From Diphasiastrum complanatum (lineage: Eukaryota > Streptophyta > Lycopodiopsida > Lycopodiales > Lycopodiaceae): DNA of 64,000 bases. This document shows positions 53,845 to 64,000 of this stretch, one piece after another (the stretch's first letter is position 1; each line of letters opens with the position of its first letter). The stretch is from NCBI GenBank assembly GCA_029204225.1, contig CM055101.1, positions 2,088,528 to 2,152,527 on the forward strand, written 5' to 3'. Both the position numbers and the translations under genes were made by a program. The notes under the pieces are model-generated. The model was not told the origin of the DNA. It searched no databases and worked only from the letters and a program-made list of their open reading frames with translations.

Positions 53845-56690
53845 ATGGAGGGTCCTGTTGCACGCTTCACTTCTATCTCTAAAATTAAATATGATTATTT
53901 TAAAGGGACCAGCTCCAATGATGCAGATAGCTATGTCTCACAATTTGAGTCAATAGCCAATGCGAATAACGAGGGAACTGACGTAGACAAACTACAAATT
54001 TTCCCTAGTCTGCTAAAAAAGCAGGTGCATATCTGGTATAGCCAGGTAGAACCAGACCATGTAGGAACTTGGTACCTGCAAATCTAGAATTCTTGGACGA
54101 CTGAACAATGTTCAGAAGAAGAGTAAAGAATCTCTTCGCAAATATACACGTAAGGTTAAAAACCTCATAGGAAAACTAACTGGTGTATATCCCGTGGATA
54201 TGCAAATCGAATGGTTTTTGGCTGGTCTACCACCAAAGATTGATCGATATTGTAGACAAGGGGACATGAACTCCTTAGCAACTGTTATAGCTAGTGCAAA
54301 AAATTTTGAGACTTCGAAATTAGCGCGAAAGCGGCGATCAACGAAGAAATTTTGAAAGTCTAAGACTGATTCTAGTGACAGCGATGGTGATTCAGATTTT
54401 GATTCCAGTAGTAGTTCTTCAAGCTCGGAATCTGAAAGTAGCGATTCATCGGAATCAGATGCTGACAAAGGAGAGACGAACTAAACGAAAGGACGACACG
54501 AAAGTTGTCGAGGATAAGTCGTCAACTTCCAAAGTGGAAAAGCTTTTGAAAAGTAATATGGCTGACCTTAATAAAAAATTAAATGACTTGAAGTGCAGAT
54601 CTCAGAAGTTGCAGATAAAAGACCAAAGTACAGCATCAGCCCAACAGGACAGACCCAAATTTGCACCAAAAAGACATAATCCTCCTGAATTTGTTGGATC
54701 AGCGAAGTCTCAAACCTCGAATAAACCAGTTTCGGGCAATTGCTACAACTGTGGAGAGCCGCGACATTTTTCTCCTGACTATCCTCAACCACGGAAGCCA
54801 ATTGGTTATGTACCATTATGCTCAAATTGTAGAGAACCTAGTCCCAAGTATCCTAACTGCCCTAAGCCACAGAAGCCGCGATCCAAATATCAGTATGTAG
54901 CAACACCATCTGCCACAGACACGAAAGCGAAAGCTGCGACAGATGCTGTTGTACAGAGAATTGACGTTATTGAAGGAAAATTGGCAAAGACTGAAGATCA
55001 ATCCTGGCCAAGTGACGTGGAAAAGATTTTTAAAGTCACCACGAGAAGCAAAAGGTCCTCGAAACCTGATCAGAAATCTTTGACAAAGCGCAGAAAATCC
55101 TCGAAGACAAAATCTTCTAGCAAGATGACAAACAAATCCACGACTGAAGAAGATCTCAAGGATGACCCTGACTATGACCGTGATGCTGCGAAGTTATTTG
55201 CAAAAGATATCTCGGCCAGAAGCAAAGGAAATCATCAACGCTGAACTAAAGACTGCTCCTGTAGAGAAGGTGGTCACTTTTGAGGAAAAAGACGAAGAAA
55301 TCGCGAAGACAAAATTGTCTAGTGCTGTTATTGATAAAACAACCTCAAAATCAAAGACAAAAGAATATGACATCATAACTGATATCGGATCTCTTCGACC
55401 AAACATTACTTTTGAACAGTTGTTGGCAGATAACACTTATTACAGAAAGCAGTTGAAAGGCCTTTCTGTGCCTAAGAAGAAGAAGAAAATTTCTTTGCCA
55501 GATGCTGTTGTTTTGTCCGTTGATTTAGGTGATCTCGGTGCACCTGAAATTGATGTTACTATTGCAGGATGTCTGATCAAAAAAGTGCCAATTGACTCCA
55601 GTTCCAGTGTAAATATAATAATAGAAGATACAACTCATGCTCTGGGGCTGACTAATATTCAACCAACACAATGAAACATCAAGTTAGCTAATTCGACATG
55701 ACAAAAACCTATTGGTGAGCTGAAGGATGTCACTGTCTACATTCAAGCCAAGCCATTCACTATGAATTTCATTGTTATCAAAACACTTGGTTTGTCATCC
55801 TATTCTATGCTGATTGGACGACCTTGGCTTTGTCAATCAAATGCTAGTGTACATTGGAAATCCAGAGAGCTAAGATTTTAGACTGGTGAGACCAATAACC
55901 GAGGTAAGCCAGCAGAACAAATCATAATCTGGAGTCGTGACAAATATGAAGGTGAAACTCCTTTGTCCGGCACCAGTTTTACATCAGAAGATCTTCGTAT
56001 GCCTTGAATATTTTTTTCTATAAATCTGATATTGAAGTGCATTACTTTGAATGTTATGAGAATGCTGATGACAAAGAATTCTTTGATGCCTGCAATGATG
56101 AAGTTGATGTTTCGTATGAAGAAATTAACGTTGCAGACACAAACTCGAAAGAGTCTGACGATTCGAGTGACAAATCTGAACACAAATCAGGTAACAAGAA
56201 CCAGGTTGACAACAAGAAAACCTCTATGGAGTCAACCATGCACGAAATTCATGGCCATACCAAGGCCAGTATGACTGAAGGTATCATCTTACCAGATTCT
56301 ACTGAACTGATTGAACTTGCACCTGGCAGATTTGTGCATGTTTCAAAGTCACTTGGAGAATCTGAGTTGGCGGAATTCACTGAACTATTAAAGGAGTATC
56401 AAGATGTTTTTGCCTGGTCGCTCGACGATTTGAAAGGTATACCTGCAGAATTCGGAGAGCACTAAATTGATCTGAAGGAAGATGGTGTACCTTTTCGACA
56501 GAGACAATATGGTCTCAATCCTAAATACTCTCTAATGGTCAAGGACGAACTTAACAAACACCTTAAGGCATGTATAATCTATCTCGTCTTAAGTAGTGAA
56601 TGGGTTTCACCCATTGTTGTCGTCCCGAAGAAGAAGACTGGCAAAATACGAATGTGCCAGGATTTTCGATTCGCGAATCGTTTGTGCTTC
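53845..56690 (+). pseudogene. gypsy gag-protease-RT(start), degenerate
   Basis: Plus-strand segments: gag (53845-54350; YDYFKGTSSNDADSYVSQFE, WFLAGLPPKIDRY), a Ser/Asp-rich acidic stretch, a Lys-rich linker, zinc-knuckle region CYNCGEPRHFSPDYP (about 54740; last Cys lost) and CSNCREPSPKYPNCP, then protease (about 55510-55870; VPIDSSSSVNII where DSG is expected, and MLIGRPWL), linker, then the RT start (EYQDVFAWSLDDLKGIP, RQRQYGLNPKYSLMVKDEL, SEWVSPIVVVPKKKTGKIRM). Stops at 54087, 54352, 55672, 55880 and 56463 break it. RT is lost after about 56690, before its catalytic Asp residues. Confidence 0.85.
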
Positions 56691-57276
56691 GAGTCAAAGA
56701 CACGTTGACTGTCGCAAATTGTTCTCGTTCGACCTTCGTGTGTAGGAGTTCACCATTTCTGACACTCCCTCTTGAACCTTGCAGTTTTGTTCGTTTTTTT
56801 CTCGTTTCTAGCTCTATAGGTTAATCCAATATTCTGGATACCCTTCAGATACTGTAGGACTTTAAGAGACTCCCTCTTTGAGTAGAGGAGCTTTTTGTTA
56901 ATTGTATCAATTCCATGCTGAAATGAAAAGAGCCTTCACGAGTTTGGTGCATTCATTGAGCTCTTTGATCATGCTTGTTTCTTGAGTGATGCATTTATGA
57001 TCTTGCCCTTCCCTCCTTTTGTGTGTGGTTGTGGACTGTAGAGTGGATTAGATTTCTTGCTTCCCTAGAGTGGATTAGTTTCTTTTCTTGTTTGTGGATT
57101 AATGTAGGAACAATCATTCAGGTAAACTAAATAGGCTGGATCTGTGGTGTAATTCTTGCATATCTCTTTATAGTCCAGTTCTTGATGTTCTTGGGATGTC
57201 CAAGACTCAAAAGACTGGTTGGTTTCTTGATTCTTGGACTTCTAACATGCTGTAGATTAGTTCTTGGTTCTTGTTT
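56691..57276. other. junction segment between the two gypsy halves, with a dispersed repeat
   Basis: No coding signal. 56866-57093 is the second copy of the repeat at 42109-42340. The rest (57094-57276) is unassigned. Confidence 0.5.
56866..57093 (+). repeat. dispersed repeat, copy 2 (partner 42109-42340)
   Basis: Same orientation as copy 1, about 90% identical by eye. Confidence 0.8.
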
Positions 57277-58549
57277 TGTCAATTTATTGCCACGCTATAC
57301 CAACAGGGTTAATATAGATTTTGTAGTGAAAAGTTCCATTCCCACAGAGGACAACGTTTAGAAAGTTATGTTTTTGGAGTAATTATGGCAGGTGGTTTTG
57401 AATGTTATTCTGGTTGTCGACAGACATTAAAAAGTAACCAGTATTACTTATATTTGGAATGGATAATGTTAATGAATTTAGAACAACAATCTGGCCTCTA
57501 TCGAATTGAAGGAAGTGCATTCTACAAATGAAATATTATCAGAGCAGTACAGCAAACTACACTTTGGCTGACTAAGGTGTCAACAGAGAATCGGGAATTG
57601 TTCGATGTATTCGCAACTGCGCAGACAATTAATTATTTGAGTTTGCGAACTATTCGTTCCTAGACAATAGTCCTCAACAACTAAAGTCCAACTTAATGGC
57701 TAAAGAGTACGAATGGTTTTTGAGCACATTAGAAACTTATGTCAATGTCAATCAGAAAAACAGATCAGAGACTCAATTCTTCAGACATGGACTGTCATCT
57801 CATTTGTATACATACTACTTAATTCAATGATTATGCTAGACTGCACAAAGTAGTCATTATTCGAGTGTCAAAAAGAAAGTATTCGCGACAGATGAATAAG
57901 ATGATTTTAAGACAATTCTTTAGAGCATGCTTTACGGAAACATAGCAAACGACTGTAATGCACTAGAGCATCTGTCTGATCAGAGAGTAATTCATGAAAT
58001 GCGTTAGAGATTGTTAGCAGACTCAAGATCACTCACACTCAATCATGCGGAGAATAGAGATAAGGGAGAATAACTCACAGAACTCTATTCACTTCTTCGA
58101 TCTCTTACAAAAGTATAAACTCTTATCTCTCAATGATCGAGACTGAAGTGTGAGATCAATATATGTTCTTCGGGACGAACAAACACACCTCTTAAACAAT
58201 AGGTGCGTCGCTCCTGCGAAAGGGTCTAGTTAAGATTTAAACTGAAAATACTTTCAACTATACCATAAGAGGTATACTTAACTATGAGTTAAAGTTACTC
58301 TAGTTTAACATGTCTTTTCATAACTAGTCGTTTCGCATGGACGACCTAGTTAAGGGTTATCCAAGGCAATGTCTTTTCCTATTAAAGGTCTAGCCCTTAA
58401 TTTATAAGACAAGTACCTAGGAGATATATTCTCAAAAAATGACTTAGGCCTCTTCATGATTTATACTTAACCAGCTCATATCTTCATTTTCGAGTATATT
58501 ATGCCATATTATGTTGATATACAATTTTTGACATTTGCATGGCATCACA
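57277..58549 (-). repeat. gypsy 3' LTR (inverted relative to 51266-53634)
   Basis: On the minus strand it starts TGTGATGCCATGC at 58549, directly after a purine-rich tract. It matches the plus-strand LTR throughout except for the foldback. No PBS follows its end at 57277, as expected for a 3' LTR. Confidence 0.85.
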
Positions 58550-58550
58550 T

Positions 58551-58562
58551 ATCCCCTTCCTC
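58551..58562 (-). other. polypurine tract of the minus-strand gypsy
   Basis: The complement reads GAGGAAGGGGAT next to the LTR start at 58549. It marks the LTR as a 3' LTR and fixes the orientation. Confidence 0.65.
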
Positions 58563-58849
58563 AAATGTGAAACGTCCTCGTGAACATATCATCGTTATTT
58601 CAAGGATTATTCGAGAAACATTCTTGGTCGTCAGATTTTCGTTGAGGCAAAAAAAAATTTTCTTCATATGATTCGTCCTTTAGATATTTCTTCAGAGAAT
58701 ATGTATCTTGTTGTTGCGTTGACTAGGTTGATTTTGAGTTGAAATTGTTTGAAGAAAACTAGAATCAAACTTCAAAACATCTTCAAACTGCAAAGATCTA
58801 GCATCAGTAGCACAGATAGGCATCAACATGACAAAGACATGAATAATAT

Positions 58850-61530
58850 TTATGAAATATTCAATTCTTCATATAGTTTCTGAGCTAGCTCCAAGTTCTG
58901 TTGAGCTTCGATCAACAACAAATCTTCTTTGGATTTTGTACATCGGTCAACTGGGAGGTTGCCGAATTCTTCTAGTTTAACAGGAAGTAATGTTCCATTG
59001 AACAACTCCTGAGTCAACTTTGTATCTTCATCTGAATCACTTCGTAAAGTGATTTCTTCACAGTATCGAACTGAAAATCTAATAAAATTGCTTTTAACAT
59101 AAAGATTCTGAACACAAAATAATGTCTTTGCCACAAAGGTACCAAACTGCCAAAATGAATATGTACAAAATTGCTATCTGAATGACTTCCTTCTATCCTG
59201 CAGATTATGTCGAATCTCTGCAAAATAGTCTGCAAGGTTCCGCTCCCAATCCACATATAGACTGAATAAGTCTGGATATGCCATATTAATGTTGATCAGC
59301 AACCCTGCGTCGTCGAATGCGCCTAAATCCGCAACAGCTTTGGGTTTGTATAATTAAAACTGCGACTTTCGCTTCCAAAAATGTCGCTTATTGTCTTCGT
59401 TCTCCAAAAATTGAAGTTCTTTGATGTGAATGTATTCAAGAGCATACATAGTCGAAGAGCCTATGTATAACTCAACTGACCCGAAAGGTAGGACTTTAAA
59501 CTTTTTCTGGATTATGCCCCAGTGGAGACATCCTTTCTGTTCAATAGAAAGCTGGGCCCATAACCAGAGAAAGTCTTCCTTCTCCCATGGTCGCTTCCAA
59601 TTGTCGAAGGCGATGCCTACTGCACTTGGTAGCATCATATATTCCATACGCCATTGTAATTCAATGTTAAAAACAGGTGGACACCATTTCCAGAAACGTT
59701 CAGCAAATGCACGGAATCTGTCAGCACATACCTTCGACTGATTCTGTCGCATTCGTTTTGGTGTGTAGATGCAGTTGCCAAGTCCTGAGTTTGTAGCTCA
59801 GCAGCCAGCTTGTGATCTTCCATTTGTTGTTGGAGATCTGACAGCTCCTGTTCGAGCTTGTCAATCTTTGCGACTGTTTCCAGATACTCGGGATGGTCTG
59901 AGGCTCTGGTGCAGGCAGGCGTAGATGGAATTCGCTGTATAAGGTTATCAATTCTGAGTAGGGCTTGAAGGTACTCGTCGTGTGCATCTAGTCCGCTGCA
60001 AGATGGGATAGCTTCACTCGAAAAAACTCCCTTAGCTCCGCCAATTCTTCCATGACAAGAGCCTTCGAATCCTCGAGTGGTTGCAGGAACTCAATTCAAA
60101 AATTGTCGAGCATCTGACCTTGGAGCTGGTTTAGCTTCATGAGGTCGACTGTAACAAACCCTACATTGGAGCATACCGAGAGAGCAACTTCTGCCTTCAA
60201 TCTTCTCATTCGCTCCTCTTGGAAATTTTCTAGTGCGCGATATTATGTTGATTTGCAGCTATCAGTTGTTGCTTTAAAGAATCATTCTGAGTCTAATAAT
60301 TATCAGACTTGGCCTCAATCGCCTTATTGATCTGTTTTAAAGAATCAGCTTTCTTTATTAAGGTTTGAAGCTGTGTGTCAAGAGAACAATTTTGTTCAAT
60401 CAACTTCGTGTTGTCCGATTCGAGCGAATTAATATTCTCGAAAGACGCCTTGAGATCCTCTTGGCATCTTCTTTCTGAGTTGACAAATTCCATCGTAAGT
60501 TGCTAATGGTACTTGTCCAACTCATACACTTCAGCCACTATGTTTTTGGCTTTCTCGGTCATAGTGCGAAACCACTGGGGCTAGTCGTCTGGTTGTTCTT
60601 CATCTGCCACAGGTGCCCAAGTGTCGCCTTTAGCAGTTGTTTGTCTTTTGTCTGAGGTATCAGACTGAGTTGTGTCATCGTCAGAGGAGGAGGTCCTCGG
60701 CTGCTTCTGAGATCTGGAAGCAGATGCGTGTTGTGAAGAATCAGCAACAACAGCTCCATCAGTCTCCATTGCCACGACTGGAACTGGTTCCGACTGGAAT
60801 GGTGCAGCGTCAACGTCCATAGTAGTGGTAGCTGCTACTTTGACGACTGGTGCAATTTGAGTAACGAGGCCGGAAAGATCAATTGGCTTGGGGGCCAACA
60901 TCCTTCTTGTCAGCAATGTTTTTTCTTGCTCGTTCAAAATGTCGAAATGGGCGCATAGCCAAAGACATGTACTCCAACTCCAGAAATTTTTTGGTGCTTG
61001 ATCTAGCGCAAAAATGCTTTATATGTAATAGTGTCAAAACAAACCGGATTTTCTGCAAGTGCGTCTAAGATGTAACCAAAATTTTGCATTGAAATCGTCG
61101 CATCAGTATCCGTCAAAAAGAGTACTTGATTTGCATATTTACAAAACATTTTAAATGTGGTATTACGAATCATGGAGATCTTGTACACCTTTGTGGGTAC
61201 AAAGCAATTGGTAAGGAAGTGGGCAGCTTCATCCACCGAATCCTTATTTGTTGAGATCATCTTCCCATCCATCGGTAATCCAAGGATTGTGCATAACAAG
61301 TCTTCAGAAATAGTGAAGAATTTACCTCGCACATGGACTTTGAAATCCACCTCCGAAATGGAATGAATAGAGTTGACAAAATCTGTACTGACTTCGGAGA
61401 GGATGATGGAGGGGTCTATTTTCAAATTACCCAACCTGCATCGATCCAAAAAAGATTGGATGGATGCTAGGCGGATTCCTGCGCGTGCTTTCCAGATGAT
61501 GTTAGAGCTTGAACTGGATCCAGAAGCCAT
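58850..61530 (-). pseudogene. extra 3' ORF region of the minus-strand gypsy (position of Athila env-like ORF), broken
   Basis: Downstream of integrase, on the same strand, the first segment (61530-61003) starts MASGSSSSSNIIWKARAG and contains FFTISEDLLCTILGLP, resembling the N-terminal domain of plant transposon proteins found in Athila-type extra ORFs. After a frame change come a Ser/Asp/Gln-rich linker (60937-60559), a coiled-coil-like segment (60493-60293; SFENINSLESDNTKLIEQNC) and further open pieces (59752-59354, 59134-58850). About 2.7 kb in total, with several stops and frame changes. No signal peptide or transmembrane segment is evident. Its role is unknown, and 'env-like' describes position only. 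Confidence 0.55.
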
Positions 61531-61923
61531 TGTTTGAATTTTTTCACGAAAGCTCGTAGATCGCAATAGGTCACAAATGAATGCTTTGATCGCAAAGAGA
61601 ATGTGCGCAGGAAAGCATAAAATCGCAGGCAGAAAGTGTAAGGAAGAAAAATGGAAAATACCTCTGATATGCAGTAGCGGTGTGGAAGGGATGATGACGT
61701 GTCATGGTGACTTGACATCTGGCACTTCCATTTATGGTGTACGTGCATGGGTCAGTGTTTGAAACTATGATTTGAAAGATCGATCTTTAATGACGGAAGA
61801 CCGTTTTAAATAAATTAAGGAGAAACAATATCGATTTTGATATGTGAGTGTACACACGTGTGAATAATGAGGATCACGTGGCCATCATCTTTAATAGAGG
61901 GATGTAAAAAGTAGGTAGATAGA
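61531..61923 (-). other. spacer upstream of the extra 3' ORF
   Basis: No coding signal. It contains CACACGTGTG at 61853-61862 (the same core palindrome as in the copia LTRs) and an AT-rich TATTTAAA on the minus strand near 61806-61813, about 280 bp upstream of the ORF start. Confidence 0.4.
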
Positions 61924-62278
61924 TTCTCGAAAGATACTAGAAAGTTTCTAGAATGTTTTGTGAAACATTCTTGAGAGATTCTAGAAAATGATACAGAAGT
62001 TCATGAAAAATTCTTGAAAATGTTAAGCGTCATCCTAGAAAATTTCTCAAAAGACTAGAGAGAAAAAAATGCTAGAAAAATTCTCGAAAGAAAAAAAAAA
62101 TGACAAGTTTCAGTTCACAGTTAGAGTGTCGTGAAAGTTTTTCGAAAAGTTCTCGAAAATACTTTGAAAAATAAACTTAAAAGATTTGAGAGAAGACAAG
62201 AAAAATTCTCGAAAAATTCACGAAACAATTTGAACAAATGTTGAACAGTGGTAGAAAAGTTCTCGAAAATTTCTAGAA
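61924..62278. promoter_or_regulatory. cluster of eleven TTCNNGAA dyads (heat-shock-element-like)
   Basis: Dyads start at 61924, 61946, 61979, 62000, 62011, 62081, 62150, 62206, 62217, 62260 and 62271, mostly TTCTCGAA or TTCTAGAA. About 0.1-0.3 would be expected by chance in 355 bp. Neighbouring dyads are often 11 bp apart, one base more than the strict 5-bp phasing of a heat shock element. It lies between integrase and the extra 3' ORF. Alternatively it is a degenerate AT-rich tandem repeat. Confidence 0.5.
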
Positions 62279-62345
62279 AATTTTTTAGAAAAGAAAAAAA
62301 AAGTCGCGAACATTATCAGAAAAATACTAGAAAATAATATGAATA

Positions 62346-62371
62346 AAAATAAATAAATAAATAAATAAAAT
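62346..62371. repeat. (AAAT)n microsatellite
   Basis: About six AAAT units just beyond the integrase stop. Confidence 0.9.
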
Positions 62372-62375
62372 TTGA

Positions 62376-64000
62376 TCAAAGGTAGTATTTTTTTTTACAT
62401 GTAGGCAGCAGTTCCCCTTCAAGTGATTGAAGTTGCACAAAACCATTGTCAAACACCTCTATGACTTTAAAAGGTCCAAGCCATTGCATATGGAGTTTTC
62501 TTGGGAACTTTTGATGGCGACTGTCATATATCAACGCATAGTCATCAGCTTTAAGATCACATTTTTTTATATGACTGTCATATTTCTTCTTTCTTTGTTC
62601 CTGGATTTCCTTCGTTAATTTTTGTGAAGACTCATGAGCTTCAGCTAGTTCTTCAATATTAGTCAACCTTTCGTTTATAGAGTCTGCATTTGTTCGTTGA
62701 GCTTGGATACGAAAAGTTTTGACCTCAAATTCAATTGGCAGAATAGGATGCATACCATATGTCAGAAAATATGGTGTCTATTTCGTCATGATTTTCTCTA
62801 TATTATGATAAGCCCAAAGAACTGATGGTAGTTTCTGATCCCAATTCGTTGTGTGTGCAATAAGTAATTTTAGTCAGGATCTTACATAAAATTTCATTAG
62901 GTCTTTCTGTCAACTCGTTTGCTTTTGGATTATACGGTGTAGTTTTTCAGTGTCTGATAAGAAAATAAGTTGTCAGCAACCGTATAATGTCATTTAAAAA
63001 ATGTGTATCTCGGTCACTTACTAGTTCGAGTGGACAACCATATATGGTGATAATACTTTTGAATAAGAATGTCGCGACAGTTTTTTGCATCATTTCTTTT
63101 TGTCGCCTATGCTTCCACGTTCTTTGTAGCATAATCCGTTGCAACTAGAATATATCGACATTTCGTATGTCGAGTAATAGGTTTAATTGGACCGACAAAG
63201 TCAATCCCCCACTTCTCGAATGGTGCAAGCCAATTCATTGATTTTGTAGGCTTACCAGATCTTTGGCATGGATCACATGAACAAATAAAGTTTGATACAT
63301 CCTTGAACATTGTTGGCCACCAATACTTGGCAGTCAATAACTTACTAACTGTGTTCTTCAAAGCAAATGTCCACCAGCATCTTCCGAGTGTAAGGCTTTA
63401 ACGACCTTTTTAATGTCTTCGATTCGAGACATCTTCGAAGCTGATGATCTGCACCAAGCTTGTACAAAACATTGTTAATAATTGTATAAGGTGCTACCTT
63501 ATATTGAAAAACTGTCTTTTGCTCCTAACCATCCGGATATATCTGATCCTTGAGATAAGTAATGATATCAGAATATAATGAATTTGTAGATGAAATCTCG
63601 AATAAATGTTCGTCTGAAAAATCATCATTGATAGGATCTTCAATTTTTCCAGTGCTGAGTCGTGATATATATTCAGCATTTGTATGATACTTTCCTTGAT
63701 GAAGCTCTACTTGATAAGTGAATTCTTGCAGAAGTAGAACCCATCGAGCAATTCATCCTGATAAATCTGGTTTATTCACAAGATACTTAAGAGCATAATG
63801 ATCCACATGAAAAATAAATACATATCCTAGCAAATAATGCCGAAATTAACAGTGAAAATCATGCCAAGTGCTTCCCTTTCTATAGCCGAATAATTTTTCT
63901 CTGATGCACTGAGTTGTTGACTTGCATAGTAGATGGGGATGATCCTTCTTTCTGGTCGTCCTTCTGGCTTAGACAGGACGCCAATAACAAATGCAGAAAC
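62376..64000 (-). pseudogene. gypsy RNase H-integrase, minus strand, runs off the window
   Basis: On the minus strand from 64000: RNase H-like YYASQQLSASEKNYSAIERE (about 63930-63870), then a degenerate stretch, integrase zinc-site remnant [11 protein letters not shown], core WGIDFVGPI (first catalytic Asp) and LVSDRDTHFLND (second Asp), then the C-terminal part 62753-62376 with KKYDSHIK and the GPY/F-type WLGPFKV. The stop falls at 62376. Frames change near 63107, 62947 and 62760, so it is broken. The pairing with a long LTR, the PBS type and an extra 3' ORF suggests the Athila/Tat lineage. Confidence 0.8.

Noticed and set aside
58850-61530. True envelope protein in the gypsy extra ORF
   Set aside because: No signal peptide, transmembrane segment or fusion motif visible; only the position matches env-like ORFs.

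Overview
This is nuclear DNA of a land plant, probably a seed plant with a transposon-rich genome. Evidence: a six-exon plant-type oligopeptide transporter (OPT) gene with GT-AG introns, many Ty1/copia elements primed by initiator tRNA-Met (TGGTATCAGAGC sites in both orientations), Ty3/gypsy sequence, and dinucleotide microsatellites. No bacterial operon, rRNA, tRNA or CRISPR array was found. I cannot name the species. All repeat comparisons were made by eye.

Bases 1-15560 are a nest of copia elements at four levels. An old plus-strand relic (14731-15560) is interrupted by a minus-strand element (LTRs 1-601 and 13906-14730). Into that went a plus-strand element (2033-12221, target duplication GATCT). 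Into that went an intact minus-strand element (4944-10804, target duplication CAAAT). The innermost element has two 653-bp LTRs with no difference I can see, a PBS, a polypurine tract and one open 1316-codon gag-pol frame with all catalytic residues. A second intact copy at 31593-37427 (640-bp LTRs, target duplication CGCAA) differs by two residues and a 13-bp LTR indel. This family moved very recently.

Bases 15600-20550 hold relics: an LTR and leader of a second copia family ('D'), two exon-like pieces of an unidentified gene cut by that LTR, a diverged solo LTR, and unassigned DNA. The only intact host gene is the minus-strand OPT transporter at 20554-24714 (six exons, 751 codons, all phases consistent). 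Its introns carry a 57-bp triplicated repeat and a small foldback.

Bases 25000-51000 are degenerate copia relics (26990-29060, 31279-38290 family D interrupted by the intact copy, 44160-46340, 48780-50950), an LTR element with no sense-strand genes (42525-47128), microsatellites, and a two-block minisatellite of about 24-bp units (38961-40195).

Bases 51266-64000 are Athila/Tat-like gypsy sequence in two opposed halves. The plus half has a 5' LTR, PBS, gag, protease and the start of RT. The minus half has RNase H, integrase, an extra 3' ORF and the 3' LTR. The two LTRs match in length once a 1100-bp foldback element with hairpin-capped ends is subtracted from one of them. Upstream of the extra 3' ORF is a cluster of eleven TTCNNGAA dyads (61924-62278) resembling heat-shock elements. 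The foldback, the opposed gypsy halves and this cluster are the most unusual features.
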